From Macrothele yani (Eukaryota; Arthropoda; Arachnida; Araneae; Macrothelidae), in contig CM076996.1 of assembly GCA_039090855.1 (NCBI GenBank), forward strand, positions 46,342,469 through 46,406,468: a DNA stretch of 64,000 nucleotides, in the 5' to 3' direction. A model generated the notes under the pieces. The model did not search any database and was not told where the DNA came from. It was given only the letters and a program-made list of their open reading frames with translations. Position 1 is the stretch's first letter. Every line of letters begins with the position of its first letter. Shown in pieces: positions 41,824 through 52,206 of this stretch. Position numbers and translations under genes: made by a program.

Positions 41824-43090
41824 TTACGAATCAAAATATGCGCCGTCATTATCTACTACCTTTCGCCATCGGTCGGGCAGCTGACGGATTCCAGCCATGA
41901 AGAATACTTCTTTTTTTTTTTTTTTTTTTTTGATTGGAGGTTTAACGACCACCGTGAGCAACTCAATGGGCTATAAGCAGTCGCCTGTCCCTAATTTAGG
42001 GTCACTGGTTCCAGGGAAGGGAGAGAGCCAGTGCCGTAAGACAAACACAACATCCATGCCTGACCGGGATTCGAACCCGGACCCCTTACGGACGAATGAT
42101 CATAGGCCAGCGCCTTAGACCACTGCGCCACCGGGGCGGCGAAGAATACTTCGTCGTGTGACGCGATGAAGTCGTCAACCCATTTTTGCACTTCGTTACA
42201 TGTCCGGAACCGTACAGCAGACAAATCATGTTGCATCGATCGGAACAAATGCTAGTCTGAATGGGCTATGTCGGAACTATACGTAGGGTGCTCCAAAACT
42301 TCCCAGCCAAGCGTCAATAATGTTTCCTTGACCGATTTCGCGAAATGTGGCCTAGTGTTGTCATGCAATAATTTCACGGGACGCAATCATTTGCCTGTGA
42401 ATGGACGTTTCCGATAGATTTCCTGGTTCAATCGCAGCAATTGTTGCTTGTAACGATCAGCAGTAACAGTTTCACCCTGTTCCAATAGTTCATAATAGAG
42501 CACACCCTTCATATCCCACCAGATGCACAGCAGCACTTTCTTGGAGGGAATATTGCGTTTCGGTGTCAAAGTTGTTGCTTCACAGGGGTTTACCCAGTGT
42601 TTTTCGCGTTTGGGACTGTTGTACCATATCCACTTTTCATCACCCGTAACGATTTTCCACTTTCTGTGTTGTTTATTTAACATATTCAAACACTTGATGA
42701 CACGCTCATACTTGTTCCTCTGGCTCAGGTCATGTGGCACTCATTTTCCTTCCTTCTCAATCTTTCTCATTGCGCGTAAATGATTGGAAATGGTTTATTG
42801 AGTTACCCCCAGTTGTTCAGCTAGTTCTTTTTGCGTTTGAGACGAATATTCATCCAGGAATTCTTGCAGTTTCTCATGTGCAACCTTCTGCCGGGCGCCG
42901 CTACATTTTCGATATCACTAACATCAAAATCACCTGCTTTAAACCGTCTAAACCAAAATTCACACGTGCTTTTTGATACAATATTCTCCCCCAGAACAGA
43001 ACAGATCGATGCACATGCTTTTGCAGCACTTTTTCCTTGATGAAATTCGTAACGAATGCAGTGTCGAATAAATGCAGTATCGCTTGCCAT
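41824..43090 (-). pseudogene. mariner DD34D transposase interrupted by a SINE
   Basis: Start MASDTAFIRHCIRYEFHQGK at 43090, helix-turn-helix (CEFWFRRFKAGDFDVSD), then shifts near 42900-42740. The middle is open: MPHDLSQRNKYERVI, VTGDEKWIWYN (first Asp). Then LLHDNTRPHFAKS (second Asp) and HPTYSSDIAHSDQHLF (third Asp, 34 residues on). The SINE (41911-42140) enters after SHDEVFF. Reading from its far duplication the gene continues MAGIRQLPDRWRKVV and ends at TAA 41824-41826. Confidence 0.9.
41911..42140 (-). mobile_element. tRNA-derived SINE inside mariner, 12-bp target duplication
   Basis: Full-length reverse-strand copy: head GCCGCCCCGGTGGCGCAGTG, intact B box GGGTTCGAATCCCGG, full body and a poly-A tail of about 22 bases. 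GAAGAATACTTC flanks it at 41899-41910 and 42141-42152. Removing the SINE and one duplicate keeps the mariner reading frame, which confirms the insertion. Confidence 0.97.
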
Positions 43091-43264
43091 CTTTCACCTA
43101 CCGATGTGCAAGTGCGCTTGACTGTTGGACAAACTTATATGTCATATTTTATACTCTGGACCAATACCGGTCACATGACAACAACGAGGAGGAATGTCGG
43201 ATATGTAAATTAGCGGTATACGTCAAACAGAAAAACGCTTTAAAACTTATTTCTACACCTAATA

Positions 43265-43580
43265 TTAGGCAAAAAATGTATTTCTGGTATCAGAACCTTG
43301 ACTTATACAGAAAAAAAAAATGACCACGCATTTTGTGCTGACGAGCACTGCTTTTAAATTTGAGGAAGTACGAGATATATGTTTGGAAATATTTTAATCA
43401 CAAACTTTAATAAAAGGTGCAGATAATAAAAAAGTCACAAAATCAGCAAACACATTTTCTTGATTAATTTGACTAGTTTGAATGATCTGTTTAAAGCTGG
43501 AATTCCTAATTTCTCAAGGCTGATCAGATACATCAGATGCTTAGGTTTCTTTAAGAAGTTCAAATACGTTATGAAACAAA
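43265..43580. other. Unassigned interval
   Basis: AT-rich, no recognisable element. Confidence 0.4.
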
Positions 43581-43592
43581 TGATTACACTAG

Positions 43593-43818
43593 GCCGCCCC
43601 GGTGGCGCAGTGGTCTAAGCGACGGCCTCTGATTATTCGTCCGAACGGGGTCTGGGTTCGAATCCCGGTGAGGCATGGATGTTGTGTTTGTCTTACGGCA
43701 CTGGCTCTCTCCCTTCCCTGGAACCAGTGACCCTAAATTAGGGACGGGCGACTGCTTATAGCCCATTGAGTTGCTCACGGTGGTCGTTAAACCTCCAATC
43801 AAAAAAAAAAAAAAAGAA
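43593..43818 (+). mobile_element. tRNA-derived SINE, full length with 11-bp target duplication
   Basis: GCCGCCCCGGTGGCGCAGTG head, GGGTTCGAATCCCGGTGAGG B box, full family body and poly-A tail. GATTACACTAG is duplicated exactly at 43582-43592 and 43819-43829. With the copies at 6594 and 41911 it is one of the best-preserved SINEs here. Confidence 0.96.
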
Positions 43819-43858
43819 GATTACACTAGTCTTCATGAGATCAGATGATTGAAAACTA

Positions 43859-45401
43859 CACTGGTGTGCAACAAAAATTAAGGAAGAAGAGGAGAAATTA
43901 GCATAACAGCCGAACGAGCAGGCAGAACGGACCGAAAGACCACTAGGGTCCGGTACGGTAGGGCATGCGCATATATGCAGCATGACGTAGAGGGGGGGAG
44001 TGTCGGAAGGGTATAAAGCACACGGGCGGTGTACGTTCAGCAGTTCGGTGAAAGCTATTGCACGGTGTACATCGGTTTGAACGACGTCGAGTTGCTGCCA
44101 CCGTGTGATATGGCCAACAGGCAATCCAGTAGACGACATCTGGATGATTTTACCCGAGGTCGCGTCATTGGGAAGTTGGAAGAAGGTCGAAGTGTGACTA
44201 GTGTGGCCGAAGAGTTCGAGATCGCTCACAGCATCGTTTCACGAGCTTGGCAAGCATTTCAAACGACAGGAACAGCTGTCCGAGAGTTTAGTAGTGGTCG
44301 TCCACGAGCAACCACGGTGGCGGACGACCGGTATATTGTCCTACAGGCGAGAAGAGACAGACGGCAGACAGCGGGAGCAATCGCAAGGCACATGCAACAG
44401 ACCACTGGACGTCCGTTATCTTGTTTTACCGTGGCCAGGAGGCTTCACAAAGGTGGTCTATTTGCACAACGACCAGTACGGCGTATGCCATTAACGCCTG
44501 CTCATCGGAGACGGCGGTTTCTGTGGTGCCAGGAACACAAGAACTGGACACATCAGCAATGGGGTCAAGTTCTCTTTACGGGTGAGAGCCGATTTAGTTT
44601 GACGAGCGATTCTGGACGTATACGCATCTGGAGAGGGCAGGGAACACGCAATCACACCTCCAACATCATCGAAAGGGACCGGTTTGGAGGTGGTGGAGTT
44701 CTCGTTTGGGACGGTATCATGCTTGGTAGCCGTGCTGACCTCCACATCTTCCAAGGAGGTTCAGTCACAAGTGTCCGCTATTGTACCGAAGTTCTCCTGC
44801 CTCACGTGCGTATATTTAGAGCTGCTGTGGGTCCTCAGTTCCTCTTCATGGACGACAACGCTACACCTCATCGTACAGCGGCGGTCGCAGAGCTGTTGGA
44901 GAGTGAAGATATTCAACGCATGGATTGGCCCGCAAGGTCCCCGGACCTGAATCCAATCGAACACGTGTGGGACCTTCTCGGGAGACGCTTGGCAGCACGT
45001 CACCAGCCGCCAGCAACGATTCCGCAGCTGCGATTAGCGCTACAAGAGGAATGTGCCGCGATGCCTCAGCAGCTCCTTGACAACCTCGTCCTCAGCGTGG
45101 ACAGACGTTGTAAATCCTGCAACGCAGTCAGGGGTGATCATATCCATTACTAAAGACTGGAATTTTCTTGGCAGCCGCCTGTCACATGGACGTTTCTGTC
45201 TTCTGTCCAGTTGTGCTCGAAGCTACCTTTTCAATAAAGTGCTTTTTTATCCTTTGGATTCCTTGTTTGGACGGTTTTGCTCACTTGTCCCATATTCTTA
45301 CATCTTAGGGATCTTATGGTATGATTTGAGCCGATGTGGAGCACTTCTGCACGACGTTACATTCGAAAAATCGTTTCGTCTTTCATTTTTGTACGCCAGT
45401 G
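43859..45401 (+). mobile_element. Tc1-like element, family C, copy 2
   Basis: TIRs CACTGGTGTGCAACAAAAAT at 43859 and CACTGGCGTACAAAAATGAA on the minus strand from 45401, TA at 43857-43858 and 45402-45403. Length 1543 bp, matching copy 1 at 16376-17915. Confidence 0.95.
44110..45153 (+). CDS. Tc1-like transposase, full-length open frame, first catalytic Asp changed to Gly
   Basis: 347 residues without interruption from MANRQSSRRHLDDFT (44110) to TAA 45151-45153, the usual Tc1 size. An upstream in-frame GTG/ATG extension to 44029 is leader. Domains: first helix-turn-helix (about residues 28-50, SVTSVAEEFEIAHSIV), GRPRATT linker, second helix-turn-helix (QTAGAIARHMQQTTGRPLSC), catalytic domain. 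The first catalytic position reads LFTGESRF instead of LFTDESRF: codon 158 is GGT (44581-44583) where copy 1 has Asp, a one-base change. The second Asp (MDDNATPHRT) and Glu (SPDLNPIEHVWDLL) are intact and 34 residues apart. VWGG is also changed to VWDG. By family chemistry it should bind its ends but not cut. Expression is not shown. Confidence 0.93.
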   Translation: MANRQSSRRHLDDFTRGRVIGKLEEGRSVTSVAEEFEIAHSIVSRAWQAFQTTGTAVREFSSGRPRATTVADDRYIVLQARRDRRQTAGAIARHMQQTTGRPLSCFTVARRLHKGGLFAQRPVRRMPLTPAHRRRRFLWCQEHKNWTHQQWGQVLFTGESRFSLTSDSGRIRIWRGQGTRNHTSNIIERDRFGGGGVLVWDGIMLGSRADLHIFQGGSVTSVRYCTEVLLPHVRIFRAAVGPQFLFMDDNATPHRTAAVAELLESEDIQRMDWPARSPDLNPIEHVWDLLGRRLAARHQPPATIPQLRLALQEECAAMPQQLLDNLVLSVDRRCKSCNAVRGDHIHY

Positions 45402-45403
45402 TA

Positions 45404-45786
45404 ATATGTGTGCTTAGCTCAATTTTTCATGCTGATTCTAGAACGGGTCTTAGTTTTCTTCTATCACATAGAGTTTTTGCACAATAGACCCAAGTTGATT
45501 TCGAAGATTTATCGCTGATAGCATTGCATCTGCCAGTCAGGGGCGTTTTAGCGGGAGGCATTTCAGGTATCTCTTTTGCCAATCGTCGTCAAAGCAACGT
45601 ATGGTTACTTTTGGAGTATTGCCAACTAGCCACCTGTAGAAGAAAGACTGAAAAGAGAATTGGCAAGAAACCAAGAATATCATTCCTGCCAGTCAGATGC
45701 CCACATTTCCAGTTCATTTCTCTTTCTGTTCGGATTTACACAGCTGTGCTAAGTTGCTGTCTCTATTGTGAGTGCGTAGTCTTACA
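45404..45786. other. Interval upstream of the orphan gene
   Basis: No element recognised. It may hold the leader or promoter of the following gene-like segment. A plus-strand frame at 45524-45808 has no motif I recognise. Confidence 0.35.
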
Positions 45787-47849
45787 ATGTCGAAACGCAA
45801 GTGTGTAAATTGTCCTAATGTGTTCTGTTACATTTGTGGAAATTATGTAGTGCTTAAGCAAAGAACGGATATTACAGACTTTGTGAAGAAAGCTTACTAT
45901 GCTATTTTAAAGTGCATCTTGGTGATCAGGATAAGGCATGGGCACCACATAAAAGTGCGCCGCTATTGTGTCGAGAGGTTAAGGTTATGGACAAAAGGGA
46001 AGCAAATGTGCATGCCGTTTGCAATACCTATGGTGTGGAGGGAGCCTAAAGACCACCTGAACGATTGTTACTTCTCCTTAGTTAAGGTAAGGGTTGCAGT
46101 TCAAAAACTAAGAACAAAATTGTGTATCCAAGCATTCCTTCAGCAATTAGGTCAGTTCCACATGGAAAAGATCTGCCTGCCCCTCTTCCTCCAGCTGAGT
46201 TAGAGAACGTGGCGGAAGATGATGAATGTGAACATGATACAATCTCGGAAGACGATAGTGATGATGTCTACAAGCCGGAAAACGACTCCAATCCACAACT
46301 GTTCTCCCAGAATGAACTTAATGATTTAGTACGTTATCTGAACTTGCCTAAGGAATCTGCAGAACTACTTGGCTCCCGGTTGAAAAGTAAGAATCTTCTG
46401 TCTCCAGGAACACATTTTTCATAGTACCGACACAGAAAAAAAGAAGTACTTCCTTTTTTCTCACAGAACAATTCCTTGGTTTACTGCAATAACATCAACG
46501 AGTTAATGCACTATAACGTAAATGTCTTTTCGTACTGATTCTTTGTCGCTCTTCTTACGTTATTTTAAAACATCACCATACGATGAAATAGTTCCTAAAT
46601 TAAACCTTAACGGCAAGACGAAACATTTAAACAAAAGTCAAACTTGCGGAAATTGGTTTTATTCCAGATGTTTTCACTAATACATCATAGCATTTCACAG
46701 TTTACATAACAAATCAGTATCAACCCCATTCAACACTCCACACTCCACGCGAGCAACTGTTGTATCGTAGTTTATATCTCTCGTTCTTATCTCATAGCAG
46801 GCATACGTCACATTCATTCTACCTCAATTATGTTTCCAACAGTATTCGTTTGAGAGAGAAGATATCACGTTAAGTGTGAAATATAACTGAGAACAAACTC
46901 AAACTTTACATAGGGAAAGAAACTAAAAAGGAAAGTTAATTTAGAATATACGTCACAGCACTTCTATGGCATTGAACATGATCCTGCTCAGTGGAGACAT
47001 TTTATTGACTCGTCCAAGAGGAGCCTCAAAGGCGTGTTACTGCATAATGGGAATGTGTATGGGTCCATTCCTGTGGCCCACTCAGTTAAAATGAAAGAGA
47101 CATTCGAGAACATGAAGGTATTATTAACAAATATACAGTATGAGGAACACAAATGGCTTATCTGTAGTGACTTCAAAATAATAGGAATGCTATTTGGACA
47201 ACAAGACGGGTACACGAAAATGCCGTGCTTTGAATGTGAATGGGACAGTAGGGTAAAGCAAAGGCATTGGACAATGAGAGTTTGGCCAGAGCGGAGAAAT
47301 TTTATTTCTGGGACTAAAATCATCCTGCATGACCCACTTGTAGACCCCCAAAAAGTATTGCTTCCACCACTACACATCAAATTGGGGTTGATGAAGCAAT
47401 TTGTTAGGGTTCTACCACAAAATGGGCCATGCTTCAAGTACCTTTCTATGAAATTTCCCTTCATCACACTAGAAAAAATTGAAAGCTGGAATTTTTGTCG
47501 GCCCTCAAATAAAAAAACTGATGAAGGACAAAGATTTTGAGAAAACGATGAATGAGAGAGAAAAAGACGATATGTAACCGAAAACTTTCTAGGGAATCAC
47601 AAAGATCCTAATTACAGAAAAATTGTTGAAACAATGTTGGAAAACTTCAAGCAGTTGAATTGTAACATGAGTGTAAAAGTTCACTTTCTACACTCCCATA
47701 TCGACTACTTTCCGGAAAATCTGGGACATTATAGTGAAGAGCACGGTGAACGCTTTCACCAGGATATTAAGGAGATGGAGAAGAGGTACCAGGGAACTAT
47801 GATGGCCGACTATTGTTGGATGTTGAAGAGGGACAGTAAAGATAAATGA
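45787..47849 (+). pseudogene. Broken copy of a multicopy arthropod protein family of unknown function
   Basis: From ATG 45787: MSKRKCVNCPNVFCYICGNY, a Cys-rich N-terminus (C-x2-C and C-x2-C), ITDFVKKAYY, then after a shift LGDQDKAWAPH, LRLWTKGKQMC, IPMVWREPKDHLNDCYF. A further shift leads to PSIPSAIRSVPHG, an acidic linker (about 46210-46290) and FSQNELNDLVRYLNLPKESA. A block of about 400 bp (46520-46935) interrupts; it may be an intron or an insertion. The second half reads WRHFIDSSKRSLKGVLLHNG, GQQDGYTKMPCFECEWDSR, PLLPPLHIKLGLMKQFVR, then in other frames NMSVKVHFLHSHIDYFPENL, GERFHQDIKEMEKRY and MMADYCWMLKRD. I remember many uncharacterised arthropod proteins of this layout, which suggests a mobile or amplified family. 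A distant link to KDZ-type transposases (Cys-x2-Cys within the core) is a guess. Confidence 0.7.
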
Positions 47850-48709
47850 GGATCTGCAAGAAAGTAAAAAAAAAAAAGACAGTTTGAAAATTAATGGAAC
47901 TCTGTTTGCTTGTCGTTTTGTTAAAGACTAATCACAGGTCAGTTCTTTACAGTTTTTTGAAAGTGTTTTTGTAAAAAAAAACAGTCTTTGTGGGACATTG
48001 TGTTTGCATTTTTGTGCGTACATAAATTAAAATCTTGAAAACATAACTTATTTTATTTAAAAACCTGACGTGATACAGAAAAATGGAAGTCATTTTTAGA
48101 ATCGGCGTCAAAAATTGATTCAGGAACAGCTATTTTTAAGAAATCATCTGACACAAAATTTAAATTTGCAGACAGGTGTTATTATTCAGTCTTCCTTGCT
48201 GAGTCAGAGATAAATATGAACTTCGTTTCAAGCAGCAATTTAAATTAAATTATGTTTCTTCAACACGGGCCATTTTGAATCTCATCTATTTTTCTCCGTT
48301 TTCTTTTTACGAGTATACAATGAAAAACTGGTTACAATAGGTAGAGCCTATAATACATAGCACCACGTCAAACCATCAAAACATTTTCTGATTTCTTTGT
48401 CAGCATTTAGTAAAAACTTGTTTGTCTTAAAGACGTGATGATCGTTATATTCAAAGAACAATTCACTTTGTGAGAAAGTCTTGAGTGTCTATATGATGGC
48501 ATTCAAAACAATAAGTTAGTGAGTTGTGTTTGGTTTGATGAACACAGTGTAGATGTCCCATGATTTAGAGTTTATGTGGTGTTGTACTCACAAGTGTGGT
48601 CTGAATAATTTTCTACTGAACACAGTCCCTCAGGACATTCGTAATAAATTAGACGTAAGTAGTGTAGCCAACAAATTTTGTAGCAAAAGGATGGAAGTAA
48701 TTTAAAAAT
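47850..48709. other. Unassigned AT-rich interval
   Basis: Possible 3' flank of the gene-like segment (A run at about 47866-47877), otherwise nothing recognisable. Confidence 0.4.
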
Positions 48710-48859
48710 ACACACTGTAGTAGCAAAATATTAGGAACACCTAATAGCAATCAAACACGTGCCATTCTCACTTACGAACGTAACTATGACGTTGAGATGG
48801 CTTCATAAACAACTCAATGCAAAGGACTCAGACATATACGAAGCATAGATAGCGGCAAG

Positions 48860-49956
48860 ATGGGGAAGACACGTGATCTAAGCTACTTTAAAAGAGGCAT
48901 GATATTGGGCCATAAACTGGCTGGCACAAGCTTCTGAGAAACGGCATACCTTCTCAGCTATGCAAGAACAACTGTATCGAATGTGTATAATGAGTGGTGA
49001 AGAGACAACACAAGCAGTTAGCGGTATTCCTGTGGGAGAAAACGAATGGTCAGTATTAGAGGGCAACGGAGGAGGAAGAGGATTGTACGAGATAACACAC
49101 GAGCTCAATTGCGTCACGTAACAGCACAGTACAACAGCGGAATCGAGAGGCAAACGCCTGTTTTCGTGTACCACTCGCCTCAGTTAAAATCCAAGAAATT
49201 CGTCTGCAGTGGCACAGAAGCACCAAAACTGTATCCTTGAGGACGGGAGAAAGGTCGCCTAGTGCTTTCATCTGATCACGCCGATGATATTTCCAAAATA
49301 TGACGTCAACAGCAGGAGTCAATGGATCACAGCTATCTTCAGTTAACTATACAAGCTGATGGAAGGCGGTTTAACTGTCTGAGGTATGTTTTATGGTATG
49401 CAGCTATCTTCAGTTAACTATACAAGCTGATGGAAGGCGGTTTAACTGTCTGAGGTATGTTTTATGGTATGCAGCCGTCTTCAGTTAACTATACAAGCTG
49501 ATGGAAGGCGGTTTAACTGTCTGAGGTATGTTTTCTGGGTGGCATTGGGTTCCTTAGTACCTCTGGCACAGCATTTGGATGACATGAGGTATATCAACGT
49601 CATCGTGGACATGTCACACCCGTATATGTTCACGGTGTTTCCAATGGAAAGGATAATACGCTATACCGCAACGATCGTCACACTGTGGTTCCAGGAGCAC
49701 AACAGTGACTTCAAAGGGCTGAAATGACTTCCACAGTCGTCGACACTTAACCAAACTGAACACCTGTGGGATCATATTGAGAGAGCCACTCGTAACATAG
49801 ATTCTACTACAGCAAACATTCAGCAATTAACAAACGCCAACACAACTGTTTGGCTGAACATACCTGTAAAACTATACCAGTAGCTCGTTGAGTTCATGCC
49901 ATATAAATAGAATCGAGGATGTTTTGAAGGCCAAGGGCGGCCCACCACGTTATTAA
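48860..49956 (+). pseudogene. Tc1-like transposase, family J, with internal triplication
   Basis: ATG 48860: MGKTRDLSYFKRGMILGHKL, a stop after AGTSF, LLSYARTTVSNVYNEW (helix-turn-helix), then a shifted second helix-turn-helix region. The stretch that should carry the first catalytic Asp is replaced by three copies of a 71-bp unit (49329-49545) coding for part of QADGRRFNCLRYV. The Glu motif survives as LNQTEHLWDHIE (about 49750), and the end at about 49956 encodes AKGGPPRY-like residues. Clearly dead. Confidence 0.8.
49329..49545. repeat. 71-bp tandem triplication inside the Tc1 gene
   Basis: Three nearly identical units start near 49329, 49400 and 49471 (CAGCTATCTTCAGTTAACTA; the third has CCG for TAT). 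The period is 71 bp, not a multiple of three, so each addition shifts the frame. Confidence 0.92.
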
Positions 49957-49990
49957 GTAGGTGTTCCTAATAAATTGCTACTTCAGTGTA

Positions 49991-50400
49991 TTTCTTGTGA
50001 GTGCAGTGTAGTGAATTTTAATTTCATTTTTTTTATGCACCCGAATTCCAAGTAAGAAAACTCAATGTAAAGTTCACAACTATGTTTAGAACGGCTTATT
50101 AATTTTAAACTGAATGATTTTCAGAATTCAATGATTAAAATTCTGTTTATGACAACTTATTTTTCCAGAGATTAATCTTAAACAATTGAACCGGCTGTTT
50201 AAGAAAATTTCTAGAAAATGGAGTGGATGGTAAGGTAATGGGGTAGTTACGGCTCTTAAGTAATAGTTTCTTTTCTGTTGTTATTCTTTTCTGTCTTTCA
50301 CCATTCTGAAGGTTATAGTGTAACAACTTCCTATCCAGTCGCTAGCATGGTCTGATCTCATAGCAGGAATCATCCGTAAAAACATTTTGACAGTGTCGAC
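49991..50400. other. Unassigned interval
   Basis: No recognisable element. Confidence 0.4.
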
Positions 50401-50850
50401 CGTCCGTTTTTGAGACTTCAGGTAAAATGATCTGTAGATCTAGGTCCCATTTTTTTCTGCATGATGCTGAGGGTAGGCAAAGTACGTGGTGAAAGACATT
50501 CAAGGCTATGTACTCATCTTGATCGGAGGAGACAGTGGAATCTCCTGTCACTAGCGTTATGGTCTGAAGAATCTTTTTCTTGGAATGAACTGGATCCTCT
50601 GTTATATGCGGAGAGTCGTATGGCAGCCACATACCATCGAAATCATCTTGCAGCTCATCTTTGGCACTGTAGTTTCCCAAGGAGATGGAATTACAGGAAT
50701 GATATGGTTTACCGCTGTGCCCCATTGTGCAGAAGTTGTTCGACAACCATTCAGTAGATTTTTTCTACTTTCTTGGCCTACAAGTTCTCCCAAATCGAAT
50801 ACCATTGAGCATTTACAAAGAGAGTTAAAACAAGCTGTGTTCAGTGAATA
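50400..50850 (+). pseudogene. Decayed Tc1-like transposase fragment
   Basis: Only the C-terminal half is hinted at: VPHCAEVVRQPFSRFF (after the second Asp site) and LLSWPTSSPKSNTIEHLQREL (Glu motif, about 50770-50835). Upstream frames are too decayed to place. No TIRs found. An open minus-strand frame over the same bases (50342-50746) lacks any family motif. Confidence 0.5.
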
Positions 50851-51099
50851 ACCTTCGATGCTTTGCAGGGCGTGAACACCTGGCAAGGCATGGATTGCAG
50901 TTTCGCCTGCTATTTTATTCCCAAAGCCCTCAAATTTCATGCCACAACATATTCATTCATTTATGTATTCCCCAGATACAAATATAACGGAATCACGATT
51001 TAGTGAAACAGACACTTAATAATACTTTTTGGTCCTTTCTCATAACAAGAAGCTTTGAATTATGAATACTATAATTTAAAGTGCGCAATCATACAGTAT

Positions 51100-52021
51100 A
51101 TGTATGCACAAAAAAACCACTCCCAAAACTGATAAAATTCTACTCAGAAACAGTCAAATTCACCCTCAAAAGACAAATAAGTACCTTAAGGAAAATTTAC
51201 TGTTGTTAACACTGATACCTAAACAGTATGGCGTAGGATTCTCTAGGAGGAAGGCAGGAAAGCCAATAAAAAAGTGGTTGTTGACATCTGCCATGAAAGA
51301 AAGAACGTCTGGTATAAGCACAAAAGTAGGTACATCTTAGAGCTGTGATGACTGGAAAAAGGTTGTGTTTTTTTCTGACGAGACTCATTTTCTTGCTCAA
51401 GAATGCAGAGAAAATCTTGTCTGGCGAAGCAATGAAGAGCCGGCGAGAACTGAACATCTTCAACAGACTTTAAAACACCCTCCCAGAAAGATGGTTCGGG
51501 TATTTCACAACAAATGGACCTAGGAATCCAGTCCTAATTGATGGCACGATGAATTGATCAAAATACATAGAAGTTCTAACAGGTAGAGTTGTGCCATTCC
51601 TGCAGACCTTTTTAAATAGAATTTCAACTTGACATGGCCCCATGCCACAATTCAAAAGCAGTCCAAATGTCATGCAGGAAAACAGAATCATTGTGCTTGA
51701 TTAGACTAGAAATTACCCAGACCTTAATCCAACTGAAAATTTGTAGAATATTCTGAAGAGACGCTTTGGAAAAATGGATTATTCAATAAAGGAACATTTG
51801 ATAATTAATATAATAAAAGCGTGGTTCCACATTAATGAAGTGAAACCCATTTGCTCTAAACTAGCGAAGTTAATGCCCAGACATATTCAGGAGGTCACTG
51901 CAGCCAAAGGAAGACATAATTTATACTTACGTTAAGTAAGGTTACTGCATGCTACATTTTGTTTCTTAAAATACGTAAAAATTTAAAGATTTTCTTTGCC
52001 CCAATTAATTGCACATTTCTG
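51100..52021 (+). mobile_element. Tc1-like element, family K, 5'-truncated
   Basis: The right end reads CAGAAATGTGCAATTAATTG on the minus strand from 52021, next to TA at 52022-52023. No matching left end is seen. Confidence 0.65.
51104..51935 (+). pseudogene. Tc1-like DD34E transposase, family K
   Basis: Blocks: IHPQKTNKYLKENL (second helix-turn-helix), SRRKAGKPIKK, DDWKKVVFFSDETHFLAQE (first Asp, about 51377), EEPARTEHLQQTLKHPPRKM, DGTMN, STDMAPCHNSKAVQ (second Asp, about 51630), YPDLNPTENL (Glu, about 51720) and AAKGRHNLYLR with TAA 51933-51935. The many Lys/Asn codons contrast with the GC-rich families D and G. Several shifts. Confidence 0.75.
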
Positions 52022-52206
52022 TATATGCTCATTTTTATTAAATAATAAAGTCGCCGTTACGCTCGAGTGGTCAAATACCGTTAAACAGGAGACCTAACGA
52101 AACCTAACCCATTAAGATGACATGCTTCCCCCTTAGAGCTAGGAAGAGTAGCTCCAGCTACTGTTTGCAGGAAAGGAATAGAACTAGTTCCACGAGAACG
52201 CTGCTA

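Larger units (their letters stand above)
41751..43262 (-). mobile_element. mariner element split by a SINE
   Basis: TIRs TTAGGTGTACAAGTATGTTT at 41751 and TTAGGTGTAGAAATAAGTTT on the minus strand from 43262, TA at 41749-41750 and 43263-43264. Without the SINE and its duplication the element is about 1270 bp. Confidence 0.92.
48710..49988 (+). mobile_element. Tc1-like element, family J
   Basis: Ends CACACTGTAGTAGCAAAATA at 48710 and CACTGAAGTAGCAATTTATT on the minus strand from 49988, each followed inward by AGGAACACCTA, with TA on both sides (48708-48709, 49989-49990). The left end has two extra bases. Confidence 0.85.

Noticed and set aside
44491..45003. Minus-strand frames inside the Tc1 at 44110-45153
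   Set aside because: Antisense shadows of the transposase gene.
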